A stretch of 64,000 nucleotides of DNA from Clostridia bacterium (GTDB lineage Bacteria > Bacillota > Clostridia > Oscillospirales > Acutalibacteraceae). This document shows positions 26,750-34,843 of this stretch, in pieces; position 1 is the first letter of the stretch; each line of letters begins with the position of its first letter. Below the pieces are notes generated by a model. It did no database searches. It was not told where the DNA came from and saw nothing but the letters and a program-made list of their open reading frames with translations. The stretch is from contig JAFRXY010000081.1 of NCBI GenBank assembly GCA_017441385.1, positions 117,835 through 181,834 on the forward strand, given 5' to 3'. The position numbers were made by a program, and so were the translations under genes.

Positions 26750-27949
26750 TCAGTTGTTAGCAAAATGATAGCCCGCGTCAAGCAGCGCATTCTTGATTTC
26801 TTCGATGTGCTGGTAATTCTTGGTTTCCAGCAGCAGTCTGAGGTAGCAGCCGTTGACGTCCGCGCCCTCGTTGGCACGTTCGTGATGAATGGAAATGACG
26901 TTGCCGCCGAGATTGGCGATGATATTCGCCACACCCTGCAACTGACCGGGCTTGTCGATGAGTTCGAGAATGAGCGAGCAGGTGCGGCCCGACATGAGCA
27001 GACCTCTTTTGATGACGCGGGAGAGAATGGTCACGTCGATATTGCCGCCCGAAACAACGCAGACGACCTTCCTGCCCTTGACCGGCACCTTGTTGAACAT
27101 GGCTGCCGCGACTGAAACCGCGCCCGCGCCTTCCGCGATCATCTTCTGCTTCTCGATGAGGGTGAGAATGGCGGCGGAAATTTCGTCGTCGGTGACGGTC
27201 ACGATATCGTCAACGTACTTCTGACAGGTGTCGAAGGTGATGGAACCGGGTTCTTTGACCGCGATGCCGTCGGCGATGGTGGAAACGGAGGGAAGCCGCT
27301 CGATTCTGCCGTCGTGTATGGAATTGAACATGCTGGGAGCGCCGGCCGCCTGCACGCCGTAGACCTTGATATTCGGATTGAGCTGCTTGATGGCGAAGGC
27401 AACGCCGGAAATGAGCCCGCCGCCGCCAATCGGAACGATGACTGCGTCGGCGTCGGGAAGCTGGTCGGCGATTTCCAGACCGATGGTCCCCTGTCCGGCG
27501 ATGACCTGTTCGTCGTCGAAGGGATGAATGAAGGTGTAGCCCTTTTCGTCGCGCAGTTCCAGCGCTCTGTTGTAAGCGTCGTCATAAACTCCGTTCACAA
27601 GGCAGATGTCCGCGCCCAGCTTGCGGGTTGCTTCCACCTTGGAAATAGGCGCGCCGTCGGGCAGACAGATCAGCGATTTGATGCCGCTCTTGGTAGCGGC
27701 GAGAGCAACGCCCTGTGCGTGATTGCCGGCGGAACAGGCGATCACGCCCTTTGCCTTTTCCTCATCGGAGAGGGTGGCAATCTTGTAGTAGGCGCCCCTG
27801 ACCTTGAAGGAGCCGGTTACCTGCAAGCATTCCGGCTTTAAGTATATGTCCGCCTCGGGATTGATCTCAGGGGCATAGACGAGATCCGTCCGGCGCAGAA
27901 CGCTTTTGAGCACATAGGCGGCATGGTAGAATTTGTCCAGTGAAAGCAT
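26750..27949 (-). CDS. ilvA: Threonine ammonia-lyase with C-terminal ACT domain
   Basis: 399 residues. Converts threonine to 2-oxobutanoate and ammonia with pyridoxal phosphate. The Schiff-base lysine is in TGSFKVRGAYYK (about residue 49), the phosphate loop is VPIGGGGLISG (about 174-182) and residues about 325-399 form a single ACT domain. This size and single ACT domain match the TdcB/IlvA short form found in anaerobic Firmicutes, either catabolic or feeding isoleucine synthesis. First gene of the ilvA-ridA operon. Confidence 0.93.
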   Translation of the reverse strand: MLSLDKFYHAAYVLKSVLRRTDLVYAPEINPEADIYLKPECLQVTGSFKVRGAYYKIATLSDEEKAKGVIACSAGNHAQGVALAATKSGIKSLICLPDGAPISKVEATRKLGADICLVNGVYDDAYNRALELRDEKGYTFIHPFDDEQVIAGQGTIGLEIADQLPDADAVIVPIGGGGLISGVAFAIKQLNPNIKVYGVQAAGAPSMFNSIHDGRIERLPSVSTIADGIAVKEPGSITFDTCQKYVDDIVTVTDDEISAAILTLIEKQKMIAEGAGAVSVAAAMFNKVPVKGRKVVCVVSGGNIDVTILSRVIKRGLLMSGRTCSLILELIDKPGQLQGVANIIANLGGNVISIHHERANEGADVNGCYLRLLLETKNYQHIEEIKNALLDAGYHFANN

Positions 27950-28135
27950 TTTGAATTTACCTTTCCTAACTTATACAGATTGTTGGAATACATTATCTAC
28001 CCAATTTAAGGAGATGTCAATATGAAAATCAAACTTCCGGCAGATACGTCAATTTTTTCAGGTGAATCGTAAATCATTTTATGGACAATTGGGTGAAATC
28101 CCTGCCATTCATCGGATGGAACGTAGGATAAATTA

Positions 28136-28357
28136 CTAAAAACTCTTGCTTCTTGGATATGCCTGCTTCTCATCCGTAATTCCAAGCAGATAATCCGTGG
28201 AAGTATTGTAAATAATCGCCAGCTTTATCAGAAATTCGAGAGGAATCTGCCGTTGACCTGTTTCGTACTGTGAATATGTGTTCTGCTTGATGAACAGCTT
28301 TTCCGCAATATATTTCTGCGTATAATCATGATCTTCTCTTACATCCTTGAGTCTCAT
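28136..28357 (-). CDS. XRE family helix-turn-helix regulator
   Basis: 73 residues, a single Cro/C1-type domain: LKDVREDHDYTQKYIAEKLFIKQNTYSQYETGQRQIPLEFLIKLAIIYNTSTDYLLG. No sensor domain. It is encoded divergently from the zinc-ribbon/DUF5067 gene at 28545; the 187-base gap holds a strong promoter for that gene, so it may regulate it. Small stand-alone XRE proteins of this kind are common in Clostridia; the operator is unknown. Confidence 0.88.
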   Translation of the reverse strand: MRLKDVREDHDYTQKYIAEKLFIKQNTYSQYETGQRQIPLEFLIKLAIIYNTSTDYLLGITDEKQAYPRSKSF

Positions 28358-28464
28358 TCTTCATCGAACCTTCACATGATAGATTTGTACGTCATTTTCA
28401 GCCTTTTGTAAACAGGCAATATTTATGCAATACAAAAACATGTTACTTTAATTCAAAAATATAC

Positions 28465-28493
28465 TTGACTTTTATCTCAATTTGTGATATTAT
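28465..28493 (+). promoter_or_regulatory. Promoter of zinc-ribbon/DUF5067 gene
   Basis: TTGACT (28465-28470), a 17-base spacer and TATTAT (28488-28493) lie 51 bases before the ATG. The XRE regulator encoded divergently is a candidate controller. Confidence 0.65.
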
Positions 28494-28544
28494 TGAATTG
28501 CGATAGAACACAATATTTTACGTTTATGTAGGAGGTAATTATTT

Positions 28545-29285
28545 ATGAAATGTGTTCAGTGCGGAAACGAATTCGACGGAAATGTCTGTCCTAAGTGCGG
28601 ATACAATGCCGTCGCACCACAGTCCGATCAAGCCAGCCAGCAACCCACTAGTCCAGTGGGTAATCAGCAGATGCCCTATCAATATCAGAATCAGCCTGTT
28701 CAGCCACAGAAAAAGAAGATGGCATGGTGGAAAATTGCCATAGGCGTTCTGGTTTTTCTCGTTATTCTCGGCGCATGCTTTGGAAACGGTTCCTCAGATG
28801 AAAAAAATACAGCAGTATCAGGCAACGACAAAACCTCAGAATCCGATGTAAATGTCAATAACACTGAAAAACAGACCGACAAAACAGAAACAAGTTCAAA
28901 AGATAATGAGAATAATAAGGACGAGGGAGTATTGGGAGATTACAAGGTTAAAATTCTCTCGTACAAGCTGGCAAAGGATTACGAGAAAAAGCCTGCCATA
29001 GTAGTAACATTTGAATTCACCAACAACAGCGACGATGCGACAAGTTTTATAGTTGCGTTAAACAGTCAGGCTTATCAGGATGGAATAGAATTGGAAACCG
29101 CCATCATCATGGACAGCAAGGTTTATAATTCCTCAAACAGCATGAAGGACATCAAGCCGGGCAAAACAATCAAGGTACAAACGGCATATGTACTTGATAA
29201 TAAGAAAAGCGATGTAGAAATTGAAGTAAGCGAGTTGTTCTCATTCAGCGACGACAAAGTGGTAAAAACTTTTAAGCTAAAATAA
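28545..29285 (+). CDS. Zinc-ribbon membrane protein with DUF5067-like domain
   Basis: 246 residues; AGGAGG precedes the ATG by 10 bases. Residues 3-20 are a zinc ribbon (CVQCG...CPKCG), then a Gln/Pro linker, one membrane helix at about 64-82 (WWKIAIGVLVFLVILGACFG), a long Ser/Thr/Asn/Asp linker (83-128) and an extracytoplasmic beta domain (about 130-246) with VVTFEFTNNSDDATSF and KPGKTIKVQTAYVLD, like DUF5067/DUF4352 immunoglobulin-like domains. Function unknown. Codon use is more A/T-rich than its neighbours. Confidence 0.78.
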   Translation: MKCVQCGNEFDGNVCPKCGYNAVAPQSDQASQQPTSPVGNQQMPYQYQNQPVQPQKKKMAWWKIAIGVLVFLVILGACFGNGSSDEKNTAVSGNDKTSESDVNVNNTEKQTDKTETSSKDNENNKDEGVLGDYKVKILSYKLAKDYEKKPAIVVTFEFTNNSDDATSFIVALNSQAYQDGIELETAIIMDSKVYNSSNSMKDIKPGKTIKVQTAYVLDNKKSDVEIEVSELFSFSDDKVVKTFKLK

Positions 29286-29312
29286 TTTGAGCAATTTAAG
29301 ACTCTTGTCACA

Positions 29313-29380
29313 AAAAATACCCCCGTCATGGCGGAGTGTCCGATGAATCTCGGAGCGCTTCGCCGCGACGGGGGTTTATC
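29313..29380. terminator. Bidirectional terminator with extended hairpin
   Basis: A 9-bp stem ACCCCCGTC/GACGGGGGT (29319-29327, 29367-29375) continues inward through GGCGGAG/CTTCGCC to a tip of TCCGA/TCGGA. A and T runs flank it. It separates the convergent DUF5067 and fba genes. Confidence 0.85.
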
Positions 29381-29436
29381 AATGAATGAATTGATTTCGG
29401 TGTTTCGGTAACCCGAAAAGGGGAGAAAGGGAAAAA

Positions 29437-30306
29437 TTACTCAGCCTTGCCTATGCAGCCGAAGATTTCCATCTTGGTCTTGACCATATCTCTGATGGCC
29501 TGTGCGCCGGGAGCAAGCAGCTTGCGTGGGTCAAAGCCCTTGCCTTCTCTGTCCTTGCCGGCCTCGATGTAAGCTCTGGTGGCCTCCTGGAAAGCGAGCT
29601 GGCACTCGGTGTTGACGTTGATCTTGGCAACGCCCAGCGAGATGGCCTTCTTGATCTGATCTTCAGGAATGCCTGTGCCGCCGTGCAGAACCAGCGGAAC
29701 GTCGCCCACGGTGTTCTTGACGGCCTCAAGGGTGTCAAAGCTCAGACCGGGCCAGTTGGCGGGGTATTTGCCGTGAATGTTGCCGATGCCGGCAGCCAGC
29801 ATGGTAACGCCCAGATCGGCAATCTGCTTGCACTCTGCGGGATCGGCGCATTCGCCCATACCTACAACGCCGTCCTCTTCGCCGCCGATGGAACCCACTT
29901 CGGCTTCGAGCGAAAGACCCAGCACTTCGCAGGTGTTGACCAGAATCTTGGTCTTTTCGATGTTCTCTTCGATCGGATAATGAGAACCGTCGAACATGAT
30001 GGAGGAAAAGCCCGCCTTGATGCATGCCTTTGCGCCCTCGAAAGAACCGTGATCGAGATGCAGCGCTACGGGAACAGTGATGTTCAGTTCTTCGATCATA
30101 CCCTTGACCATGCCGACAACGGTCTTGTAGCCGCACATGTACTTGCCTGCGCCCTCGGAAACACCGAGAATCACGGGAGCCTTAAGCTCTTCGGCGGTGA
30201 GGAGGATGGACTTTGTCCATTCGAGATTGTTGATGTTGAACTGACCTACGGCATACTTGCCTTCCATTGCTTTGATAAGCATGTCCTTTGCATTTACCAG
30301 AGGCAT
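29437..30306 (-). CDS. fba: Class II fructose-1,6-bisphosphate aldolase
   Basis: 289 residues, standard length. Zinc-dependent aldol cleavage of fructose 1,6-bisphosphate in glycolysis. Motifs: FNINNLEWT near the start, the zinc ligand region ALHLDHGSFE (His), SIMFDGSHYP, EAEVGSIGGEEDG, GIGNIHGKYP and LVLHGGTGIP with the phosphate-binding KINVNTE. A tagatose-bisphosphate aldolase is the main alternative, but the absence of sugar-pathway neighbours favours glycolysis. Own promoter at 30381-30409. Confidence 0.93.
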   Translation of the reverse strand: MPLVNAKDMLIKAMEGKYAVGQFNINNLEWTKSILLTAEELKAPVILGVSEGAGKYMCGYKTVVGMVKGMIEELNITVPVALHLDHGSFEGAKACIKAGFSSIMFDGSHYPIEENIEKTKILVNTCEVLGLSLEAEVGSIGGEEDGVVGMGECADPAECKQIADLGVTMLAAGIGNIHGKYPANWPGLSFDTLEAVKNTVGDVPLVLHGGTGIPEDQIKKAISLGVAKINVNTECQLAFQEATRAYIEAGKDREGKGFDPRKLLAPGAQAIRDMVKTKMEIFGCIGKAE

Positions 30307-30380
30307 ATTATGTCACTCTCCAAATAATAAATTTTGCTCTGCGGACGGAGTCTGCCGACAAGCCGCCCCAGTACCTTTAC

Positions 30381-30409
30381 ATTATACTACATATTTTATG
30401 TAATTTCAA
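30381..30409 (-). promoter_or_regulatory. Promoter of aldolase gene
   Basis: On the minus strand: TTGAAA (30404-30409), a 17-base spacer and TATAAT (30381-30386), 75 bases upstream of the aldolase ATG. Confidence 0.7.
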
Positions 30410-30561
30410 ACATTTTTGTCAAATAATTGTCACGTTTACATATTTTTAATATTTTTCATGATTTTCATTCCGGCAAAGAATAATTTTACATATCGTTAGC
30501 AATATAAACCAAATCGGAGTTTATAATGACCTTGTCAGGAAGACAGAAGGGGGATATCTTT

Positions 30562-31716
30562 ATGAGTGATCTGAACGAAAAGACCAGGGTGTATTTCAAA
30601 TACGGATTGCTGTTTGTCCTGATCTCCATAGCCATGTTTGCCGCCTTCAACAATCTGGGAAGCGTGCTGGCTTTTTTGGACTGGGTGGTTCATATTTCCA
30701 TGCCTGTCATTATCGGATGTCTGTTGGCGCTTGTGCTGAACGCGCCTTTGAGAGGATTCCACAGGCTGCTGTCCTTTATCTCTTCCAAAACAGAAAAGAA
30801 ATGGGGCAGGAAGCTGCCGGTTGCCTTTATTGACACGGCAAGTCTGGTGCTCACGCTGATCTGCACCGCGCTGATCATTTACCATGTGTTTGACGTCGTC
30901 GTTCCGCGCGTGGTCAATTCCGTTTCCGGCATAGGAGATGCTTTCATGCTGTACTATCCCAAGCTGATTGCCGAACTGAAAGGATATGGGGTGGACACCG
31001 CCAAAATCGAGCAGATGATCAATTATCTGAATGTTTCCACGCTGATCGGTCAGATGACCCAGAACATGACGACAGTTGTGGATACAGCCTACAGCGCGGC
31101 TTCTTCGGTGGTGAATACTGCGCTCAATATTTTCACCGGAACCATCATAGCGATTTATATTCTTGCCGGCAAAAAGAAACTCAAACGCCAGTGCAAGAAG
31201 CTGACCTATGCCTATATAGAAGAAAAGAAGGCTGATCGCATTTGTGAAATTGCGCGTCTTTGCTCCGACACCTTTTTCCATTTTATCTCAGGACAGTGCC
31301 TTGACGCCTTTATTCTGGGAATGATGTTTTTCTTTGTCATGAGCATATTCAATATGCCTTACACCGTCATTACCAGCATGTTCATCGGAGTGATGGCGCT
31401 CATCCCCTATCTCGGGCCGCTGATCGGCATGCTGGCGGGCTTCCTGCTGATCGTTATGATCAGTCCCATGAAGGCGCTGGGATTTCTGCTGATCTTTCTC
31501 GTGCTCCAGCAGATTGACAGTCACCTTATCTATCCAAAGATAGTGGGGAATTCCATGGGGCTGCCGGCCATCTGGACGCTGCTCGCCGCCCTGCTCGGCA
31601 ACGCTTTTATGGGACTGCCGGGTATGCTGGTGTTTATTCCTCTGACGTCGGTATTATACACGCTGATCCGTGAAAACGTGAATAACAGGCTGATGCAAAA
31701 GAAAATAAAAATTTAA
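30562..31716 (+). CDS. AI-2E family transporter (TqsA/PerM-like)
   Basis: 384 residues from the ATG at 30562, 8 bases after GAAGGGGG; an upstream start is not supported. Eight predicted helices with the typical soluble stretch between helices 3 and 5. The C-terminal half has the family pattern PYLGPLIGMLAGFLLI, then QQIDSHLIYPKIVGNSMGLPAIWTLLA. Members were named for autoinducer-2 export but include Na+/H+ antiporters and permeases of unknown substrate, so quorum sensing should not be assumed. Monocistronic. Confidence 0.9.
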   Translation: MSDLNEKTRVYFKYGLLFVLISIAMFAAFNNLGSVLAFLDWVVHISMPVIIGCLLALVLNAPLRGFHRLLSFISSKTEKKWGRKLPVAFIDTASLVLTLICTALIIYHVFDVVVPRVVNSVSGIGDAFMLYYPKLIAELKGYGVDTAKIEQMINYLNVSTLIGQMTQNMTTVVDTAYSAASSVVNTALNIFTGTIIAIYILAGKKKLKRQCKKLTYAYIEEKKADRICEIARLCSDTFFHFISGQCLDAFILGMMFFFVMSIFNMPYTVITSMFIGVMALIPYLGPLIGMLAGFLLIVMISPMKALGFLLIFLVLQQIDSHLIYPKIVGNSMGLPAIWTLLAALLGNAFMGLPGMLVFIPLTSVLYTLIRENVNNRLMQKKIKI

Positions 31717-31767
31717 TATTTCATATGAGCTTTATTCATAAGATTAACAAAAAGTTTAAATTCATTA

Positions 31768-31796
31768 TTGACAATACATGACAGGTCTGCTATAAT
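31768..31796 (+). promoter_or_regulatory. Consensus promoter of zinc-ribbon/DUF4190 genes
   Basis: TTGACA (31768), a 17-base spacer and TATAAT (31791) match the sigma-70 consensus exactly. The leader to the first gene is about 125 bases. Confidence 0.85.
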
Positions 31797-31800
31797 TTAG

Positions 31801-31929
31801 ACAACAATGAAAGGTTGGCAGGGAATGGCGGGTCGGAGATTTTTCTGCTGTGCCGCTGATACAAGCCATTGTGTGTGGCGGTATTGCCTGTCATTTTTTC
31901 ATTGAATATATTCAAAGGGAGTCTTTTTC
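31801..31929 (+). promoter_or_regulatory. Structured leader before DUF4190 gene
   Basis: The leader can fold with CAATGAAA near 31804 pairing to TTTCATTG near 31898-31906, and AATGGC pairing with GCCATT inside. A six-T run (about 31895-31900) lies in the closing arm. It matches no riboswitch family I recognise. It might be an attenuator, or simply a long untranslated region. Confidence 0.35.
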
Positions 31930-32469
31930 ATGAAAATATGCGTAACCTGCGGCGCTCAAATGCCCGACGAGGCGTTAGTTTGCAGTAACTGCGGCACCCC
32001 CCTTCAGGCAAGTCAGATTCCTCAGCAGCCAAGCCAGCAGGACTTTCAGCAACCCTATCCACAGCAGGATTTTCAGCAGCCATATGCCCAGCAGCCCTAT
32101 CAGCAGGCAGGCTATCAGCAGCCTTATCAGCAGATGGGCTATCAGCAGCCCTATCAGCCGATGTATAACGGTAACGCTACCAACGGCAAGGCCATTGCTT
32201 CATTGGTTCTCGGCATTTTCAGTATCATCACCAGTTCTTTTGTGATCGGAATGGTATTTGGTATCATTGGCTGTGTGTTGGGCGTCAAAGCGAGAAACGA
32301 AATTCCAGAAGGCGCTCCCGGCCGGGGAATTGCAACAGGCGGTGTGGTTTGTTCCATCATCGGCGCCATTTTGGGCGGAATTGTCTTACTCACCTGTATC
32401 TGCGCTGTCGGTATAGGCGGATGTGCCGCTTACATGGAGAATATGTGCATTCTTGGCGGTCTTATCTGA
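31930..32469 (+). CDS. Zinc-ribbon DUF4190 membrane protein, paralog 1
   Basis: 179 residues. A zinc ribbon at residues 4-23 (CVTCG...CSNCG), a Gln/Tyr/Pro-rich tract at about 28-80 with repeats of QQPYQQ and GYQQPYQQ, then two membrane helices with the DUF4190 pattern: GKAIASLVLGIFSII, GCVLGVKARNEIP, GIATGGVVCSIIGAILGGIVLL. Two other copies lie at 32541 and 34211. DUF4190 proteins have no known activity; the cytoplasmic ribbon and sticky tract suggest a scaffold or assembly role, which is inference. Confidence 0.85.
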   Translation: MKICVTCGAQMPDEALVCSNCGTPLQASQIPQQPSQQDFQQPYPQQDFQQPYAQQPYQQAGYQQPYQQMGYQQPYQPMYNGNATNGKAIASLVLGIFSIITSSFVIGMVFGIIGCVLGVKARNEIPEGAPGRGIATGGVVCSIIGAILGGIVLLTCICAVGIGGCAAYMENMCILGGLI

Positions 32470-32540
32470 CGGGGAATGCATTCCGAGCCTGTTTATTTGA
32501 GTTTCCTTTTTTATCCTTTCTATATGAGGGAGTATAGTTT

Positions 32541-33008
32541 ATGAAAATTTGTAATAATTGCGGCTCTCAGATGCCTGACGAGGCTGTTAACTGCACGGTG
32601 TGCGGCAATCTGCTTCAAGCCGGTCAGATTCCTCAGCAGCAGCCGAATTACCAGCAACCGGGTTATCAGCAGCAGCCTACTCAGCAGCCATTCCAGCAGC
32701 CGAATTACCAGCAGCCCTATCAGCAGATGGGGTATCAGCAGCAGTATTATCCCGCAAATACCGCTACCAATAAGGACACCGTTGCCATGGTTTTGGGTAT
32801 CATCAGTCTTGTGCTGGGCAATATTCTCTGTGGCATACTGGGCATTGTCTTTGGCGTTCAGGCAAGAAATATCATTCCTGAAAACATGCCGGGCAGAGGA
32901 AAGGCTACCGCCGGTCTGGTTTGCGGCATACTCGGATGTGTAAGAGGCGCTCTTACACTGTTCTGCTATGTGATTCCTACCGTTGTTTCGGCTCTGGAAA
33001 ACATTTGA
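32541..33008 (+). CDS. Zinc-ribbon DUF4190 membrane protein, paralog 2
   Basis: 155 residues with the same order as paralog 1: zinc ribbon CNNCG...CTVCG (4-23), Gln/Tyr/Pro tract (about 28-75), two DUF4190 helices (VAMVLGIISLVLGNILCGILGIVFGVQARN and a second about 125-150). It starts 71 bases after paralog 1 and is likely cotranscribed. The near-identical opening K-C-NNCGSQMPDEA shared with the others indicates recent duplication. Confidence 0.85.
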   Translation: MKICNNCGSQMPDEAVNCTVCGNLLQAGQIPQQQPNYQQPGYQQQPTQQPFQQPNYQQPYQQMGYQQQYYPANTATNKDTVAMVLGIISLVLGNILCGILGIVFGVQARNIIPENMPGRGKATAGLVCGILGCVRGALTLFCYVIPTVVSALENI

Positions 33009-33172
33009 TTCCCGGCGGTTCGCTTTGACTGATGATGCCGTCTGCCAATCAAACAGAGGTTGAGGGCGCTGCGGATGACATTCCCCAATAGTGACGGAAT
33101 CATACCGCCGATTGCTTCAGAGTTGAATCGATGTTGGTTAACGCGGGTTGTTGGCCTGCTGTTCCGTTGACC

Positions 33173-33210
33173 GTAATCCGCTGTAAGCCGCCTTATTTAC
33201 AGCGGATTAC
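33173..33210. repeat. Perfect hairpin upstream of lgt-like gene
   Basis: GTAATCCGCTGTAA pairs perfectly with TTACAGCGGATTAC across a 10-base loop. There is no T run, so it is not a standard terminator; it lies 19 bases before the ribosome binding site of the lgt-like gene and might affect its expression or RNA stability. Confidence 0.6.
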
Positions 33211-33242
33211 CTGTATCATTCAGGAAATAAGGAGGAATGAAC

Positions 33243-34103
33243 TTGCTGCCATATTTCACGGTTTTCGGCATACAGATTTCGTCCTATTCGCTTATGGCGG
33301 GAATCGGCTTTTTCTCGTTGTGGTTCGTGGCATGGATTGTGACAAGAAAGCAAAAGGAAATTGACCAGAACCATGTGCCGCATATTGCGCTTGCCGCTAT
33401 GGCGGGGCTTTTTATAGGAGCGCACATACTGTACGGTGTGGTCAATTTCGGAATATTTATCAGAGCCTTTAACGACAATTTTTCCCTGCTGCATACGTTT
33501 CGGGATTATGTATTGCTGTTCGTTCAGATATTCGGCGGCATGGTCTTTTACGGAGGACTTTTCGGTGCGGTCATCGGGGCGGTGTGGTATATTAAGGCGC
33601 TGAAACTTCCCTTTTTTCCGTATATGGATGTGATGGGGTTCTGTATACCGTTATTTCACGGATTTGCCCGTATCGGATGTTTTCTCGCGGGTTGCTGTTA
33701 CGGTGTGGAATGCAGATTCGGATTTGTCTTTCACCGGGCTTTGGAACCGTCCGCAAACGGCGTGTCAAGATTCCCCGTGCAGCTGCTTGAATCGGGTCTG
33801 GAATTCATGCTGTTTGCCGTGATTCTGGTGCTCTACAAAAAACGGAAATGCAGCAGGAGGCTTATGTATGTCTATCTGCTTTCCTATGCTGTCATCAGAT
33901 TCTTCGATGAATTCCTGCGCGGCGACAGAATTCGCGGATTTGTCGGGCCGCTTTCCACTTCGCAGTTTATAAGCGTACTGGTTTTCGTGTCAGTGATAAT
34001 GATTCTCATTGTGAAGTCGGCAAGGGGCAGGAATCTTACGGTTCAGCCGGCTGCGCCGAAGGAGACGGTCGTTGACGAAGGCTCTGAAACGAAAGCGGAT
34101 TGA
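33243..34103 (+). CDS. Prolipoprotein diacylglyceryl transferase-like protein
   Basis: 286 residues from TTG 33243, 7 bases after AAGGAGG; the ATG at 33237 is only one base from that site, and a start M-L-PYFTVFGI matches Lgt proteins better. Seven or so helices. Lgt features: HGFARIGCFLAGCCYG (His and Arg of the signature region), RFPVQLLES and RFFDEFLRGD. Lgt transfers diacylglycerol from phosphatidylglycerol to the lipobox cysteine of prolipoproteins. The cysteine-rich CFLAGCCYG form is the divergent version common in Clostridia, so it may be a second Lgt or relative. A charged 30-residue tail follows. Confidence 0.82.
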   Translation: MLPYFTVFGIQISSYSLMAGIGFFSLWFVAWIVTRKQKEIDQNHVPHIALAAMAGLFIGAHILYGVVNFGIFIRAFNDNFSLLHTFRDYVLLFVQIFGGMVFYGGLFGAVIGAVWYIKALKLPFFPYMDVMGFCIPLFHGFARIGCFLAGCCYGVECRFGFVFHRALEPSANGVSRFPVQLLESGLEFMLFAVILVLYKKRKCSRRLMYVYLLSYAVIRFFDEFLRGDRIRGFVGPLSTSQFISVLVFVSVIMILIVKSARGRNLTVQPAAPKETVVDEGSETKAD

Positions 34104-34210
34104 GATGATTTTCTGAAATACATGCCAGCTTCTGCAAACTGCCGAAAAAACTGCGTTCAGTCGTAGTTTTTAAATATTCGATTTTCTATCAATTCAAGGA
34201 GTGATTCATC

Positions 34211-34744
34211 ATGAAAAAATGCAATAACTGCGGCTCTTCCATGCCTGATGACGTTTCCGTCTGTCTGGAATGCGGGGCTGATCTCATAACCAGCCGGACT
34301 GCCGGTACGGGCGGAAGTACAGGTACGCAGGGTCAGCAGAATGACAACGAGCAGATAGTCAACTATCAGACCGTTTATGTTCAGCAGCCTGTGAAGGCTG
34401 CCCCTGATGCAATGGGCAAGGCCGTGGCCTCCCTGGTGATAGGTCTTGTAGGTCTTTTCATCAGCATTTTCGCTCCGGTTCTGGAGGGCATTCCGGCCAT
34501 CTTCGGTCTGATTCTGTGCATAGTCGGCATTGTCATCGGCGCAAAAGCAAGAAATAAAATTCCGGCTGGAGTATCCGGCAGAGGTATTGCCACGGCGGGA
34601 TTTGTCAGCTCCATTATCGGCGCGATCATCAGCGGCATTATGACGCTGGTTGTGATCTGCGTAGTTGTGGGTTTTGTGGCAATCTGCGCAAGTTCGTCGG
34701 CTTCTCCGACCTATTACCTCGCTTTGTTCTTCCCATTTATCTGA
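34211..34744 (+). CDS. Zinc-ribbon DUF4190 membrane protein, paralog 3
   Basis: 177 residues; AAGGAG before the ATG. Zinc ribbon CNNCG...CLECG (4-23), a Gly/Thr/Gln linker rather than a Tyr-rich repeat (28-65), then DUF4190 helices (VASLVIGLVGLFISIFAPVL, CIVGIVIGAKARNKIPAG, GIATAGFVSSIIGAIISGIMTL). It is separated from paralogs 1 and 2 by the lgt-like gene. Shared motifs show common descent; function unknown. Confidence 0.83.
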   Translation: MKKCNNCGSSMPDDVSVCLECGADLITSRTAGTGGSTGTQGQQNDNEQIVNYQTVYVQQPVKAAPDAMGKAVASLVIGLVGLFISIFAPVLEGIPAIFGLILCIVGIVIGAKARNKIPAGVSGRGIATAGFVSSIIGAIISGIMTLVVICVVVGFVAICASSSASPTYYLALFFPFI

Positions 34745-34843
34745 CATAGGTTCGCGTCCGGCGTAAGTTGGTTTATTTCCATTACGGCGGACGTATTTTT
34801 ATTTTTACCGAATAACAGTATTATGCAAGGTGGTAACTGAATT

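Noticed and set aside
28080..28130. FMN-riboswitch-like GGGTGAAATCCC near the ilvA upstream region
   Set aside because: Only a short local match; the remaining conserved helices and the expected riboflavin gene are absent.
29313..29380. Considering the hairpin at 29319 a fourth MITE-like element
   Set aside because: It has short GC-rich ends, A/T runs on both sides and lies between convergent genes, which fits a terminator better.
30562..31716. Calling the AI-2E family permease a quorum-sensing exporter
   Set aside because: The family name reflects one member; many homologs have other transport roles and no luxS gene is nearby.
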